Shown: positions 23,324-35,400, numbered from the stretch's first letter. The stretch is DNA of 64,000 nt from Heligmosomoides polygyrus polygyrus (GCA_947396885.1 OX377205.1:74248969-74312968), one strand, 5' to 3'. Notes: generated by a model not told the origin, from the sequence alone. Made by a program: numbers and translations.

Positions 23324-23588
23324 TATACCCGTTGTACGGATAGCGGGAGAGGTACAGATAGCGAAATGTTAGAGGAATAACGCGTTTCTACTTCTGTACA
23401 CAATTCAGGATGGTTCAGTGGTTATTTATTTATATGTAATGAGCAGGAAAGGGAGATAGGACCATTCGTCACAACCGCATAGGAGCACTGTCGCGTACGC
23501 CGCTATCTTCTGGCCATGGTGACCTGTTCCGCCCATGTACAGTGGGCTGATGCCTCTTCTGGTAGAGGCATCGTCGTCGCCGACGATA
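23324..23588 (-). repeat. 3' LTR of the BEL/Pao element
   Basis: 265 bp, on the plus strand TATACCCGTTG to CGCCGACGATA, matched over full length by 25863-26127. It contains a hairpin TGCCTCTTCTGGTAGAGGCA near its outer edge. Confidence 0.92.
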
Positions 23589-23645
23589 CTGCCGCCGGCG
23601 CCGAAACAGAGACATGTCTACATACAAAAATGTGCGAATAGCAGA

Positions 23646-25523
23646 TCATTTAGTAGCAGTCGAACGGCTTTGGTAGTAGAAGTGACAGCTTGAGGGCGAT
23701 TGGAGTCGGCTCGAAAGTTGACAATGGGTAACGGCTTGTTGATCGTTGAAGGCGGTGGGACTGGTGGCGGAGTGCGGCTTGTGGAGGGTTGAAGACAGCG
23801 GTACTAGTGGCGAAGAGCGGCTTGTTGAGGGTTGGAGACATCGAAGAGGCGGAAGTGAAGAGAGCTTGGTATAGACTGAAGGACTACGACGACCAGTTAA
23901 TGGCTTGACTCCGGTTTTTTGATTCCGAGGTATTGCCAATGTTCTGGCGACCATTTTCGATTGTTTACGGGAATTATTATTCATCACATTGTTTCCTAAG
24001 ACTGATGTCATCGCGTAGCTAATACTGCTACTTCCACCTTTTTGCGAGTTTACTGGACTATTTCTCCCCGATCTTTGACTGGTACTCCATGAACGTGGAG
24101 GGGATCTTCGGAAATTTCTGCTCCCCTTCGTGCACAGGCTGGTATGGTGCTGTTTACCGCACTGAGAACAGTCAGGAATCTGACACTCATAGCTGGAGTG
24201 GTTGGTTGAACAACATTTCCAGCACCTTCTGCCATCTGTTAGTATCTTGCGGCGTCTTGCTTGATCGGTAATCGTTCTGCAAGTCATTGAGTTATGATTA
24301 CCCCTATGGCAGAACAGACACTGACGAGTGGCAGAGTACCGACGCCGCATGGTGCACTTATCTCTTGATGGACTCGGCGCAATGCTCTCTCTGTGACCCA
24401 GCCTGTTCTCCACGTACGCTTTAGCGGCAATCTCTTTCTTTAAATGAGCTATGAGGTCACCGATTGTTTGGCTATCTTGCGAATGGCTCGATAGCAGAAC
24501 TGGTCTCACCACGTCGTGAGGAAATTTCGCTAGGATGATTTCACACCACATCGGGTCACAAGTTTTAGGGACATCATAGCCTGCGGACACCATCTGATTA
24601 ATCAGTATTTGGATCTGATCGAAAGCTGACGAGCAGCTTTCCGCATAACTGTTAGCTGGCTTTAAACTGATGAGTTTGTGCGCTATATCTGACCGATTTA
24701 CAGAATGATTACAGTACTTTTCCTGTATAGTTTGTATAATCCACTCATAGTTTTCAGGCACAAGCTTTATGCCTTTTACTGAATCTTGTGCCTTTCCTCT
24801 CAGACTTTCCTTGAGTAAGAGGATTTTCTCCATAACGTCAAGCTCCTTACTCTTGTGAACAAGGGCCTCGAAAATTGCCCAGAACTCTGAGAAATCTTCA
24901 ACGTTGCCGTAGAATTTCGGTAACGTCGCTTGAGGAGGTTTTATCGAACGACATAGTCGTGCCTTACTTCCAATTACATTATCAGCAACCGAATCCAACG
25001 GTATTTGAGAGATATTACTGTCCGCAGTTTCAATCGGCTCTGTTTCGTCAGCCTCATCTTCCTGCAGAGCAGTACTGCACGATGGAGCGTTTTGCAGTAT
25101 TAGAGCTCTCTGTGAGATATACCCTAATTTTACGCTCATCGTGTCCCTTACGCACTTTGATTCTTCATGACGTGCCGTGAGCTTGTAGATCAGATTATCC
25201 GCACTAGCTAGCTCTTTACGCAGCTGTGACTCATTCTCTATCTGCTCAATTTCTAGCATAATGTCTTTTTTATCGGACTTATTTTTACAAGTTTTGTATT
25301 CCTCTCGAATCTCTTTATAGAGCTTCTCGAGCTTGTCTTTTCCCTGTTTTACTTGCTTTATACTGCTTTGCAAAAGTGCAGTAGTAGACTTACATTTTTC
25401 GTAAGTATTCTCATCCGTTAGCGGATATTCTACTCTTACTGTGTACTCTGTGTAAGATACCACAAGATCTTTCAGCGTTGACGCGCTGCTCATGATCGGG
25501 GCTCTGTGGAAGTGCAACGCCAT
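23646..25523 (-). CDS. BEL/Pao Gag polyprotein, 625 aa, intact
   Basis: The N-terminal ~150 residues are helical and charged (coiled-coil-like). Residues ~195-350 are the DUF1759-type capsid region typical of BEL Gag (PPQATLPKFYGNVEDFSEFW, HKLISLKPANSYAESCSSAF). Three zinc knuckles follow at ~400-470: CLFCHRGNHNSMTC, CWKCCSTNHSSYEC and CSQCGKQHHTSLC. In full-length BEL elements the ORF runs on into protease and RT; here the knuckles are followed by a Ser/Pro/Thr-rich tail encoded by short imperfect DNA repeats and a stop 57 bp before the 3' LTR. Met 25523 is the first; an ATG a few codons on (MSSAST) is also possible. Confidence 0.9.
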   Translation of the reverse strand: MALHFHRAPIMSSASTLKDLVVSYTEYTVRVEYPLTDENTYEKCKSTTALLQSSIKQVKQGKDKLEKLYKEIREEYKTCKNKSDKKDIMLEIEQIENESQLRKELASADNLIYKLTARHEESKCVRDTMSVKLGYISQRALILQNAPSCSTALQEDEADETEPIETADSNISQIPLDSVADNVIGSKARLCRSIKPPQATLPKFYGNVEDFSEFWAIFEALVHKSKELDVMEKILLLKESLRGKAQDSVKGIKLVPENYEWIIQTIQEKYCNHSVNRSDIAHKLISLKPANSYAESCSSAFDQIQILINQMVSAGYDVPKTCDPMWCEIILAKFPHDVVRPVLLSSHSQDSQTIGDLIAHLKKEIAAKAYVENRLGHRESIAPSPSRDKCTMRRRYSATRQCLFCHRGNHNSMTCRTITDQARRRKILTDGRRCWKCCSTNHSSYECQIPDCSQCGKQHHTSLCTKGSRNFRRSPPRSWSTSQRSGRNSPVNSQKGGSSSISYAMTSVLGNNVMNNNSRKQSKMVARTLAIPRNQKTGVKPLTGRRSPSVYTKLSSLPPLRCLQPSTSRSSPLVPLSSTLHKPHSATSPTAFNDQQAVTHCQLSSRLQSPSSCHFYYQSRSTATK

Positions 25524-25645
25524 TTTATGCGGGACTTCTCGTAGGTCTCTTTGAATTTAAGAGATAGTGTTCCTAGTGACTTAGACACTGGGAGTTTCCT
25601 TCGGTGATGAAAGAGATTTTTCTAGTGCTATATGCACAGAAATTT

Positions 25646-25840
25646 GCGGCTCTGGGCGTAGTTACGCAAGAGACTTACGATTCTCTTTATTATAGAGAAT
25701 GCGATCTGCAATAGATCGACTTGCGGCTCTAGGCGTAGGGACGCGAGAGACTTACGATTCTCTTTATTATAGAGAATGCGATCTGCAATAGATCGACTTG
25801 TTGCTCTAGGCGTAGGGACGCGAGAGACTTACGATATGGC
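25646..25840 (-). repeat. 77-bp tandem repeats in the retrotransposon leader
   Basis: Units start at 25646, 25723 and 25800 (the last partial, about 40 bp). Each full unit holds two small hairpins, ATTCTCT/AGAGAAT and GATC/GATC. They lie between primer-binding site and gag, where packaging or translation signals of LTR elements usually sit. Confidence 0.85.
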
Positions 25841-25846
25841 TTATTA

Positions 25847-25859
25847 GGCCGATGCACCA
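25847..25859 (-). other. Primer-binding site, probably tRNA-Gly
   Basis: On the element strand TGGTGCATCGGCC starts three nt inside the 5' LTR boundary. It is complementary to a tRNA 3' end GGCCGATGCACCA, the form expected of a glycine tRNA. Confidence 0.65.
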
Positions 25860-25862
25860 AAA

Positions 25863-26127
25863 TATACCCGTTGTACGGATAGCGGGAGAGGTACAGATAG
25901 CGAAATGTTAGAGGAGTAACGCGTTTCTACTTCTGTACACAATTCAGGATGGTTCAGTGGTTAATTATTTATATGTAATGAGCAGGAAAGGGAGATAGGA
26001 CCATTCGTCACAACCGCATAGGAGCACTGTCGCGTACGCCGCTATCTTCTGGCCATGGTGACCTGTTCCGCCCATGTACAGTGGGCTGGTGCCTCTTCTG
26101 GTAGAGGCATCGTCGTCGCCGACGATA
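25863..26127 (-). repeat. 5' LTR of the BEL/Pao element
   Basis: 265 bp copy of 23324-23588. Visible differences include GAGGAATAAC/GAGGAGTAAC, TTATTTATT/TAATTATT and GGCTGATGCC/GGCTGGTGCC. It should contain the promoter driving gag. Confidence 0.92.
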
Positions 26128-26462
26128 ACTAGTATTACGATGCCAACTAAATAAGATCCATAGAGAGGAGACTCGATATCACCAACATTCTATAAAATCG
26201 TGTATTTTCTAGCAACGAATGAGAAGGATGCTATTTTGGCGAGCACGAAAGACTGCGTGCAACAATAACAAGGTTTGAAATTCCATGACTCTAAAGCAAA
26301 AGCTACAAATACACGAATACATTCTACTGTCTTTAGAACGGGCATGAGCTGTGGGGGAAATCGAACTGTAACAATAGAGCATAATCCAGGTTTGTCGACT
26401 TTGAGCTCAGACGGGATGCATTTTCTTTCTTACCGCCCATCTTGCATATACATATACAGTGC

Positions 26463-26541
26463 ATATACAGGATAGGACAGTTTCTTACACCCATAAACTA
26501 TCATATACAGGATAGGACAGTTTCTTACACCCATAAACTAT
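26463..26541. repeat. Two-copy 40-bp tandem repeat
   Basis: The unit ATATACAGGATAGGACAGTT followed by TCTTACACCCATAAACTATC occurs twice back to back. It immediately precedes the LINE fragment. Confidence 0.85.
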
Positions 26542-26544
26542 CTG

Positions 26545-27300
26545 ATCAACGGTTCATCAATAACAACAGTCAATGAAATTAGGGAGCTGGGATTCCGATA
26601 CACTGATACTTTAGAGTTTCGCCCACACTAGAAAGAGTTGTTCAGGTCTGCTTTTTCTCGAACGTTTCACATCTTCAAAGCCCTCACAACGGAGGATAGC
26701 AAGGTTCTCATTACGGTTTACAAAACTTATATTCGCCCTTTTTTGGAACGGTTGTTTTTCTCCTCACAAAAAGAAGGATTTTGCATTACTTGAAAAAATC
26801 CAGAACAACTTTACTAGGAAAACTCTAATAAGGCGTAATGTCTTTCTTTACGGCAAGATTCCAAGTGCGGTTATCAGCTGCAGGTATTTTGAACCGTCGA
26901 GTCTACTATCTAGAAGAGAATTATTTTATTTGTGCATGGTTCGTAAACGTTCTAGGGAGCAGTCCGCAGTCAACTTTCCACAGTTTTATACTCCGTGTCC
27001 CTCAGTAACCAGAGGGGGTCAATATAAATTGTACTTCTCTAAGCCTAAGACCACGGTGAGAGCCAAATTTTTCACAGTTAGAGGAGGTTTAGCCTATCTA
27101 CAGCTTAATAAGACTACCTCTCTCCCGGAATCCAAATACTCTTTCAAACGCATCGCAGCAAAACAAACTCTCTCTCCGTAGATATTTAGGAGCTACCTTT
27201 GTTTGTTAGTTTTGGTGTGTGTTGTGTTGCAGTTTTATCTTACTCCTGTCTTATACAGAGTATTTCAATAAATAAACAAATAAATAAATACAGTACATAC
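26545..27300 (+). mobile_element. CR1-like LINE 3' fragment (RT C-terminus and tail)
   Basis: Plus-strand translation, with at least one in-frame TAG and one frameshift, gives NEIRELGFRYTDTLEF, FKALTTEDSKVLITVYKTYI, then FYTPCPSVTRGGQYKLYFSK and a terminal stop at about 27180. A 3' tail follows with AATAAATAAACAAATAAATA. It is a 5'-truncated dead copy, and a different subfamily from the LINE at 15 kb. Confidence 0.75.
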
Positions 27301-28371
27301 TCGCCAGCAGAGGAAACTGTAAGGACAATCTTACTCACTTCACCTCGTCCCACGATTACAGGACGATATTATTGCTCATAATCTTCAGTAAGTCTTTGAA
27401 AATGGGTAGGACACATTGGTAGCTGACTGGATCTTTGGAGTACATCCATGGGACAAGAATGGGATGCTTTAAACTATGCACTGTGTATGTATCGACAGCA
27501 CGTTCTCATCCTCTAACTTCCGGCGCATGGTTCGTTTGCGGGGTGCAGGCTCTATACTAGGTCCTATTCTATGTCCTTCGAACTGATGCATTTCTTACTT
27601 CGTATGAACTAAACAATTACCTGACCATACTTTTGCCCTGCATAGTATCTGTGCTGGTGCCAACTGGACAACTCGATGATCAACAGAGCAACAGGTAGTG
27701 CGGAGAACTCTACATATAAACATATTGCTTTCGCTGCTTTACTCTTGAGAGATTCTTAGCAGGATTTCAGAGTAGAAATCTCGGCACTATTGTACCTTCA
27801 CAGTTCCAGAGGTCGATGGGAGGTCGAAAAAATTTCCGCCCAAACTTACAAACTCAAAGGGTTTATCTGGGATATTGATCATGAATCTGAAATCCGTTTT
27901 TGAAATTTCGGCCGATTACGATAGGTCGACTAAAAGTTATGGGTTACATAGTTACGGGTGAATAAGGCTGTCTAGGTCACTATAACTTTAGTCGCCTGCA
28001 CCTATCGTAACCTACCCTACTACAGTGTAATACAAAAAAAGAATGTCAGATTCGTGATCAGCTACCCAGATAAGCGTTTTAACCAAAGCTTGGACGACCA
28101 TAACTTTAGTCACCCGTAACTACCGTAACAGGCCATAATCGGCTGAAATTTCAAAAACGAATTTTCTAACGTGTGCCTTGTACTACGTAATAATTTATTA
28201 TTATTTATTATTATATCAGATTCGTGATCAGCACTCCAAATTACACTCCTGGGAGAAATTTGGGCGAAATCGGTGACCATGACTTGAGTTACCCGTATCT
28301 ACCGTAATCTACCCTAATCGGCTGAAATTTCAAAAACGATTTCTCTAACGTGTGTCTTCTACCACGTAATA

Positions 28372-28446
<75 letters not shown>

Positions 28447-28715
28447 GTCAGAATCGTGAGCAGCACCTCAAATTATCCTCCTGGAAGAAGTTTGGGCGAA
28501 AAACTTCCGGCCTCGAACTCTGGAGTCGTGAAAGTATAATAGTGCCGAAATCTCTACGTTTACAGGAAGATGTAAAAAGTGGACTTTGACAGTTCATGAG
28601 CTCTGACCAAATGTTCACAAATAGGAAACTGTCCCTAGCCGTCACTTCCTGGGCAGAGATATGTCAAGTGTCATAATTTTTACTTTAAATGAAATGGCTG
28701 ACATAGTTCTAAGCA
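27300..28715. repeat. Repeat-rich intergenic stretch
   Basis: 27300-27770 has nothing recognisable. From 27775 to about 28560 are several imperfect copies of a sequence containing TGATCATGAATCTGA, GTTACGGGTGA and GGTCGATGGGAGGTCGAAAA, related to the foldback at 21.3-21.7 kb and to 41.1-41.2 kb. Confidence 0.5.
28372..28446. repeat. (ATT)n microsatellite
   Basis: About 25 uninterrupted ATT/TAT units. The leucine-only open frame across it is an artefact of the repeat. Confidence 0.95.
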
Positions 28716-28716
28716 A

Positions 28717-31700
28717 TCTTCTTCTTCTTCAGCGTTTGTCCCGCCTCGTAGCGGGGTCCGCTATTCTGGTGTCATGACGCCACCTTTCCCGAACTTGCGC
28801 TAGATCAGGGTGAACACCAGCTACTTTCAAGTCCATATGTAACGTATCAGCCCAGCGCTGCTTCGGACGTCCTCTTGGCCGCTTTCCAATTACCTCGACG
28901 TTAAGGTCTATCTTGCGGACGCTGTCTTTCTTTCCACGCAGAACGTGGCCGTACCATCGTAAGCGAGCTTCTCGCATCTTGTCAGCTATCACACAAACAC
29001 GACACGGAACTTCTGCCGAATGACATGGTTTCGGATACGGTCCATGCGCGTGACTCCGGCCGTCCAGCGCAGCATCTTCGTCTTCATGACGCTGAGGCGC
29101 GTTTCACCTTCCTTAGTGGCAGGCCAACACTCAGCGCCGTACATCGCTACCGGCCGGACGACTGCTCCGTAGATCTTCGACTTAAAGCGCTCTGGTATCT
29201 TCTTGTCGCAGAGCACGCCAGTCAACGAGCGCCACTTGGACCAAGCTGCACTCACACGTGAATCCACTTCAACCATCAGTTTGCCGTCAGACGCGACTGC
29301 TGATCCCAGGTACTTAAAGACAGAAGTGCCGATACCATTAACCTTGATGAAGCTGGACTCGGTAACGTCCGTGATTAGGTACTCGGTCGTCTTGACTCCA
29401 ATCTGAGTCCGAAACGCTCCAAGCGATCACACCAAGCTTCCACCTCTCGCTCGAGTTCACCTTTATCTTCGCTAGCAAGCATTACATCATCAGCATAAAG
29501 GCACGTCCAAGGGACGGGCTTTTGAAGATCTCTTGTCCATGACGACAACAAAGAGGAGTGGAGAAAGCGCAGAACCCTGGTGTACCCCGACAGAGATGCG
29601 AAACTCCATCGAGGTTCCAGCTGCAGCTTGAACTCGAATCTTTGGACAAGAGTAGAGAATTCGCACCCACTCTATGAGCTCTTCAGGAACTCCATGATGT
29701 CGCAGGGCGTACCATATCACTTCCCGCGGTACGCGGTCAAAGACCTTCTCCAAGTCGAGAAAGGCGATATGCACTGGCCTCTGTTTCTCGCGATGCTTCT
29801 CTAACAGGAGGCGGGCGGCTTGTATGGCATCAATGGTGCCACAGCCAGCTACGAAGCCGCACTGATCGCTGGAAAGCCGGACGATGTCACGAATTCGTCC
29901 GTCGACAACTTGCTCAAAGATCTTCATGCTGTGCGAAAGCAAGCGAATCGGACGGTACTTGAAGCAGTCTGCAGGACTGCCCTTCTTTTTCCAAATCGGA
30001 ATCGTCCTATCTACTTTGGCGCCAACACTCAGGCACTTTCTTCTCTGCTACAACCTGATTAAAGAACTTCGCCAACCACTCAGCAGAGTGCCAAATCTAT
30101 GAATTCCATAAATCAGCCGCCACGTCTTCGGGGCCATTTGCCTTGCCTGGCCTCATCTTCTTTAAAACCGCTTTAGTCTCCTCCACGGTGATCTTCTGCA
30201 CGGGGCCGTGGATTGGAGCTGTTGAAGGGATGGCTGGATGAGGAAATTCTACCGTAGAGATTACTTCAAAGTAATCACGCCATCGGTTCATTGCCTTCTT
30301 GCGGTCCATAAGAAGATGACCTATGCCAAAAAACTTCTCAATATCTTCGGCATGCCGATGGCGATTATTAGCAAGTCGGTACAGATACCGTTCGCCATCG
30401 CGTGACTCGAGCTTCTCGTTGACATCTCCATAATGAGTGGCCTTTACAACAGCCACGTCTTCTTTGCAGCATTCTTCGCTTCTTGGTACTTCCGCCAGTT
30501 ATCGACTGCCTTTTCGTCGAGAAACAGCGATAGAACGACTTCTTCTCTTGAACCTTCGCTTTCACGTCGTCGTGTGTCCACAGCCATGCCTGCTTGTCGA
30601 CCTGGCGTCGTCCAGGCTTCGTAACGCCGAGCAGCAACTGTGCAGCTTGACGTATCGCGTCGGTCGCCTTCTTCCAAGTTACATCGACAGTCGTGACTGT
30701 CGGTAACCGCACGCGAGAAATCACAGCTGTTTCCTTCTCTCTCATTCGCCACCACTTGATTCTAGCTGCACTGCATCGCTCGATCTGCTTCAGCCTCGGA
30801 GGGACGATCTTTAGTGTGCAAATCAGTGATCGATGCTGTGGAGAGACCGTCTCATACGGCATGACCTTCGCGTCTGTGACGAGCTTTCGGTCACGATCCT
30901 TCACAAGGACAAAGTCTATCGGAGTCCTGGTGCTCCCGCTATAGAACGAGAGGAGGTGGGAATCGCGTTTACGAAATACGGTGTTTATGGTGAGGTTATG
31001 CGAATCCGCATACTCAAGGATACGCTCACCATCTGCGTTACGCGACCCGTAACCGAATCCACCATGACAGCTGTACCCATATTTCGTCGCGCCGACGTGC
31101 CCATTAAGGTCACCAGCGACCACGATGACATCTTTCGACGGAACCTCTGCTGTCTTTTCATCAGGCTCCAAAACTCATCCTTGGCTTGATCGGAGCAGCC
31201 ACTCTGCAGAGCATACGCAGAGAAGAAGTGGTAGAGTCGCTCCTTAGCGGCGACAACGATCTTCATCAATCGATCGTCAAAGCGCTCAACGCTTACAATC
31301 GAGTCACGAAATCGTTCGGAGACGATTATTCCGACACCTCTGGTCCTGGGACTTCCACATAGAACGGCCTTGAAGCCAAGTATTATGTCCGTTATGCACA
31401 GAAATCAACTCTTCTACGCTCCTGTGCTTAAACCAACTCGCACGAGCAGCCCGTCAACGTAACCACATTCAGCGTTGCCAAGCGGGTCCTGCTTACGTTG
31501 CGGGACTTTCGGACTAGCTCAGTTGCCCCCGACGCCGTCCTCGCCTCAGGGACCCTCGCATACTTTCCACACTCGCCGGGCTTTGCGAGTGCGCGTCGGC
31601 TCTCGCGGACGCCGTAGCACTATCTCGAAAAACTTGCAATGTCATGAACCATGTGATGTGACATTGGTGCTCGTAGGTCGGCCTGTCAAAAGGGCCTGTC

Positions 31701-31800
31701 GTCTGCAATCGAGTGTCCGTGTTCGGCTTAGCTCGCAGAGCGAACGGTTTCCAGTGGCACCACATGGACGAACGGACATCGCCACCACATAGCTCTAAGC
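28717..31800 (-). mobile_element. RTE-type non-LTR retrotransposon, copy A, degenerate
   Basis: Minus strand order: 5' region to about 31.8 kb; endonuclease (about 31.5-30.4 kb: VVAGDLNGHVGATK, then RTPIDFVLVKDRDRKLV); linker; RT (29942-29490: IAFLDLEKVFDRVPREVIWY, then GVHQGSALSPLLFVVVMD, YADD readable only after a frameshift at about 29.52 kb); C-terminal region (LRWYGHVLRGKKDS, GKRPRGRPKQRWADT), and a (GAA)n tail complementing CTTCTTCTTCTTC at 28719-28730. Multiple frameshifts make it inactive. Its 5' part is also present in copy B at 41.2-43.0 kb. Confidence 0.88.
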
Positions 31801-32249
31801 AATGATCAACTGAAGTTAAAGGCACCAAAAACAGCGAAAACGTTCGATCCGATCTATCGGAACAATTCAAACAATGTTGTTTTTTGTTGCTTTTCGTTAT
31901 CCGACAATTTCTGAAAAAAAAACTTATCCGTTATCCGGCTCCAAAATTTCTTTGTCCACTCATCCCTGGTTTGCACGTTATGACAGCAACACGTCGCTGC
32001 AGCCGCAGGCTGTGAGCATATCCGTAGCGTCGCTGGCTGTTCCGATTGCCGTCCCTTCATGTCAATTGTGCTTATTTGGTGATATCTGCTGAGCTTGAGG
32101 TTTTTCGCTGTTTGGTCTTCATGTGTCCGAGCGATAGTGCGACTCGGTGTCATCTCGCTCAATCAGCGATAACATGTGATAAGCAGAGGGTCGTCTGAAA
32201 ATAACATCGGCTGACCGCCCCTGAACAGCCGTACCGTCGACTTTCCGCC

Positions 32250-34350
32250 ATGCGTCTGCTGCTCGTGCTCTGTCTTGCTTTTACCGTCAACGCCGCCAAT
32301 AACAGGTATTCCGGGGATTTTCTGACTTGGAAAAAGTACAGCTCTTGTGAGTCATGCAGAAAGCCTGCAGACACTGTAAGACCACCCTTCTTGAGGTTTT
32401 TTGGAGACTTTCTAATGGTCAGGTCACAGATAAAAACAAACAAAAATGAGCGGCCATGCTGTTCTTTGTATTCCATCGAAAACGACCACGCTTCACATTA
32501 GCATGTAACTTGACAGGTCAGTGGGTTTCAGAGTGTAGATGCCTATTAATGGAGGGAAGCTACAGAAGTCCGCCAGCAGGCTGTATGAGCAGCGCTAACA
32601 TACCAAAGAGTCCTAATATACTAAGGGCCATCACTATTCGGTTTCGAAACGAATAGCTTAAAATATCTCAGTGGTTTTGGTTTAGAAACGTCTTCCACAT
32701 TTTTTCAGATACAATCTTCGAGGATGCTATCGAAACTCCGGGACCGTCTACGAACACAAGTATGTCATTTGAAGCACTCACACAACGCTCAGTAATGCTT
32801 CCGTATGAGAAAAATCGAAAGCGAAAAAGGAAATAAGCAAGAGTTTACAAAAAAGCAAGAGCAGCCGGTATTTCGAATGCTTTCTATATTACCGCACTCC
32901 CTGCAGTTGAATGGTCATAAACCTTGCATGTAGGTACCGAAGGTCAATACCTAAGGTCTTGTAATTAAAGTTTGACGGATCAGCGTTAGGGAGTCAGGTT
33001 GGATTCCACTATAAATAAAACAATTTTTCCTTGAAAAAGGATACGTTTAGAGTCAAAGAAGAAGGTGAAAAAATAAAGCTGGATTCGACGCAAGAACGTC
33101 AAAAATGTTGTAACGATGTTCTGTTGCGACGAAAATTCTAGTGCTAAAACTCGAACCCGCACCTCTGCTTACGGGGTGGGGCACTAAAGCCATTACTCCG
33201 CAACAATACGTAGTTATACAGGGTGCGGCAAAATAACGGAGTTAAAGCTTAGTGTTTCATGCGCGAAATTGCTCCATACTAGGGCGGATCTTTTTGGCAC
33301 TGAGTTCGTTGTATTTCTTAAGCTAGTGCTATTTTATTAATTTGTAGTCTGTAGTCGTGTTTATTAATTTTCAATTTGTGCATATAATTTATAGAATGTC
33401 CGAGTCAACTGAAATCCGATGGTTACCACGAGAAAGGGGCTGGAATCACCGCCTTTGCTCACATTTTGTCAAAGAGGTTATTTGAAGCGCTGATCATGAG
33501 TATGAGGCTGTTCATATTACGATACAGTACGGTAACTATTGGCAATAGTGAAAATGCTCGGTGTTCATGAAGCCTAGGCCATTCTCACGACAAATTTGAT
33601 TCTTCTCGTTACGTTTAAAGTGAAAATGGAATTGGTTTAGTGAACCTTCTCCAACATTTGACTCCTCTTTTGGCAGTAGCTCGCGGATTTTGCTCGCATT
33701 TCTCTCGCACAATTTTGTTTTTCTCTGGCACACTATTAAACGACGTTTAACAGGTGGTAGAGATATGGTACGATTTCCAGACTTCGCGATCGAATCTACG
33801 AGCATCGCCACTACAACTATGACGACCTGCCAATGACATGGGACTGGCGGAACGTTGACGGAGTGAACTACGCTTCGGTGGATCGAAACCAGCACATTCC
33901 GCAATGTAAGCGCAGCAGTGAACGTCTGTAAGCGATTGGTAAAGGCGTACACAAATGGCTGACTGGTGCTCTTGGTGGTGTGGAATAGTGTTCAGGGATG
34001 CTAGAATAAATGCGGCAGACGCCAAGTGACGCCAAACCGCGTTTTCTGCTTAATTTCATCTCGGCCTGATTCCGATTTAATGAAGGCGTGGTCTCTGCAG
34101 TCCGTATGGATGCCGTAGACGCTGCATTTCCGTTTCTCTACAGTGGCCTGTCTTTGAACAAGGAAAGCGCTCGAAATTGACCGCTACACCATGCCAACCA
34201 ATTTCGAGTCGAATGAAACGAGCTGGTCAGCCGTTTGAGTATAGGGCCGTGAGATTACGCTACGGAAACAAACAGTGCCCAGTTTAATCGTTTTATACTT
34301 TTCAGACTGTGGATCATGCTGGGCGTTCGGTGCGTTCATTTTGTCTGTTT
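32250..34350 (+). pseudogene. Cathepsin Z exons 1-4, duplicate 5' half without 3' exons
   Basis: Exons: 32250-about 32350 (signal peptide [15 protein letters not shown]), 32709-32759 ([17 protein letters not shown]), 33781-33905 ([16 protein letters not shown], then VDRNQHIPQ) and from 34306 (YCGSCW with the active-site Cys). These equal the first four exons of the gene starting at 43464; exons 1 and 2 are identical at DNA level. No mature-domain exons (His/Asn active-site part) lie between here and the second copy. It could be an orphan fragment, an alternative 5' half spliced over ~17 kb to the shared 3' exons, or an allele misplaced by assembly. Confidence 0.75.
33130..33220 (-). repeat. 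tRNA-like (B-box) repeat
   Basis: The complement carries GTGCGGGTTCGAGTTTTAGC, a B-box-like motif as in the repeats at 1.9-2.2 kb. A decayed counterpart is at about 44.44-44.52 kb in copy B. Confidence 0.4.
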
Positions 34351-34579
34351 TTATTACACATTATCAGTAGCTGTCTTTTTGGCATAAGTCACACTTAAAA
34401 AGTCGTAAGAGTTATCAGTGGGTACGACACTGCTGAAGCTTTCGCTCCGAATTATTACAGGCTCTGATGTATGATGGATAGCGACAATAATACGATAGGA
34501 AACCGTAAAAATTTGAGCATTCCAACGAATGTGTGCAGCCTATGGGTCAACAGGAGTGGGTAACATTGGCATAAATCTC

Positions 34580-35400
34580 GGTTGGACGGAAATTATGGCG
34601 CTATTGTACCCTCACGACTCAGAGGTCGATAATCAAATTTTCCCAAGATTCGCCTAGGTCGCCTGAGATTCATAACCTCAACCTAGCCGCAACATGAGTG
34701 TCCCCTACCGTACTTCGCTGTAATGCCTACGACGAACCTCAGATTCCTTAGGATGAATAAAAATAAATGCAGTGTTCGTGATCAGCACTCCCAGTAATAG
34801 GGGAGTTTGGACGAAATCGGTTATTCCACAGGCCGAAATTTTAAGAACGGGTACCATATTCGTGGTCGGCACTAAAAATAAGCCCCCGAAGAAGTTTGGG
34901 CGATGAATTTTCTTATTTCCGCAGACGAAGTACAGTAGCGCCAAAGTTTGTGCAACCGAGATTTGCGAAAAGATGGACAACTTCCACATAGCCATGAACA
35001 GCGCCCATCTGTCTTAATTTTTGAGTTTCACATCAATTTTTTGTCGTTGGCCGAATACAGCCTATCACTAGCCTTTAACATTTCTGATATTACATATGCA
35101 TAGATTGAACGTTGTACGTCTAACTGCTGAGATTAACATCACATTTAAGGAGCCACATCTGCATTGGCAGATCGCATCAACATAAAGCGAAAGAACGCGT
35201 GGCCACCGGCCTACTTATCTGTGCAGGTAAGCAATACTTTAGTCAGGCAAAATCTCTTACACGGCAGTTCCCTAACCAGAACTGGGGATGGTCCTCATTC
35301 ATGTGGTATGTATGCGTTCAGTGCAGAGTTTGAAGGGTAAAGGATAAAGCGCAGCGTTAATCAATCCCTTTTCGCGTGTAATTTATTTATTTTATTATTT
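34580..35400. repeat. Dispersed repeat related to the 21.3-kb foldback (copy A)
   Basis: It contains TCGTGATCAGCACTCCCAGT and CCGAAATTTTAAGAACGG, shared with copy B at 46.68-47.45 kb and similar to 21.5 and 28.2 kb. The 96-codon minus-strand frame across it is not supported by any family motif. Confidence 0.45.

Larger units (their letters stand above)
23319..26132 (-). mobile_element. BEL/Pao LTR retrotransposon lacking pol (gag-only)
   Basis: Two 265-bp direct repeats (LTRs 23324-23588 and 25863-26127) differ by about three substitutions and are flanked by the 5-bp duplication ACTAG at 23319-23323 and 26128-26132, the size usual for BEL/Pao. On the minus strand the order is 5' LTR, primer-binding site, leader with tandem repeats, one long gag ORF, 57 bp, 3' LTR. 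Protease, RT, RNase H and integrase are absent. The near-identical LTRs and open gag point to a recent insertion mobilised in trans (inference). Confidence 0.92.

Noticed and set aside
28350..28589. ORF with a long leucine run
   Set aside because: Produced by the (ATT)n microsatellite; no family similarity.
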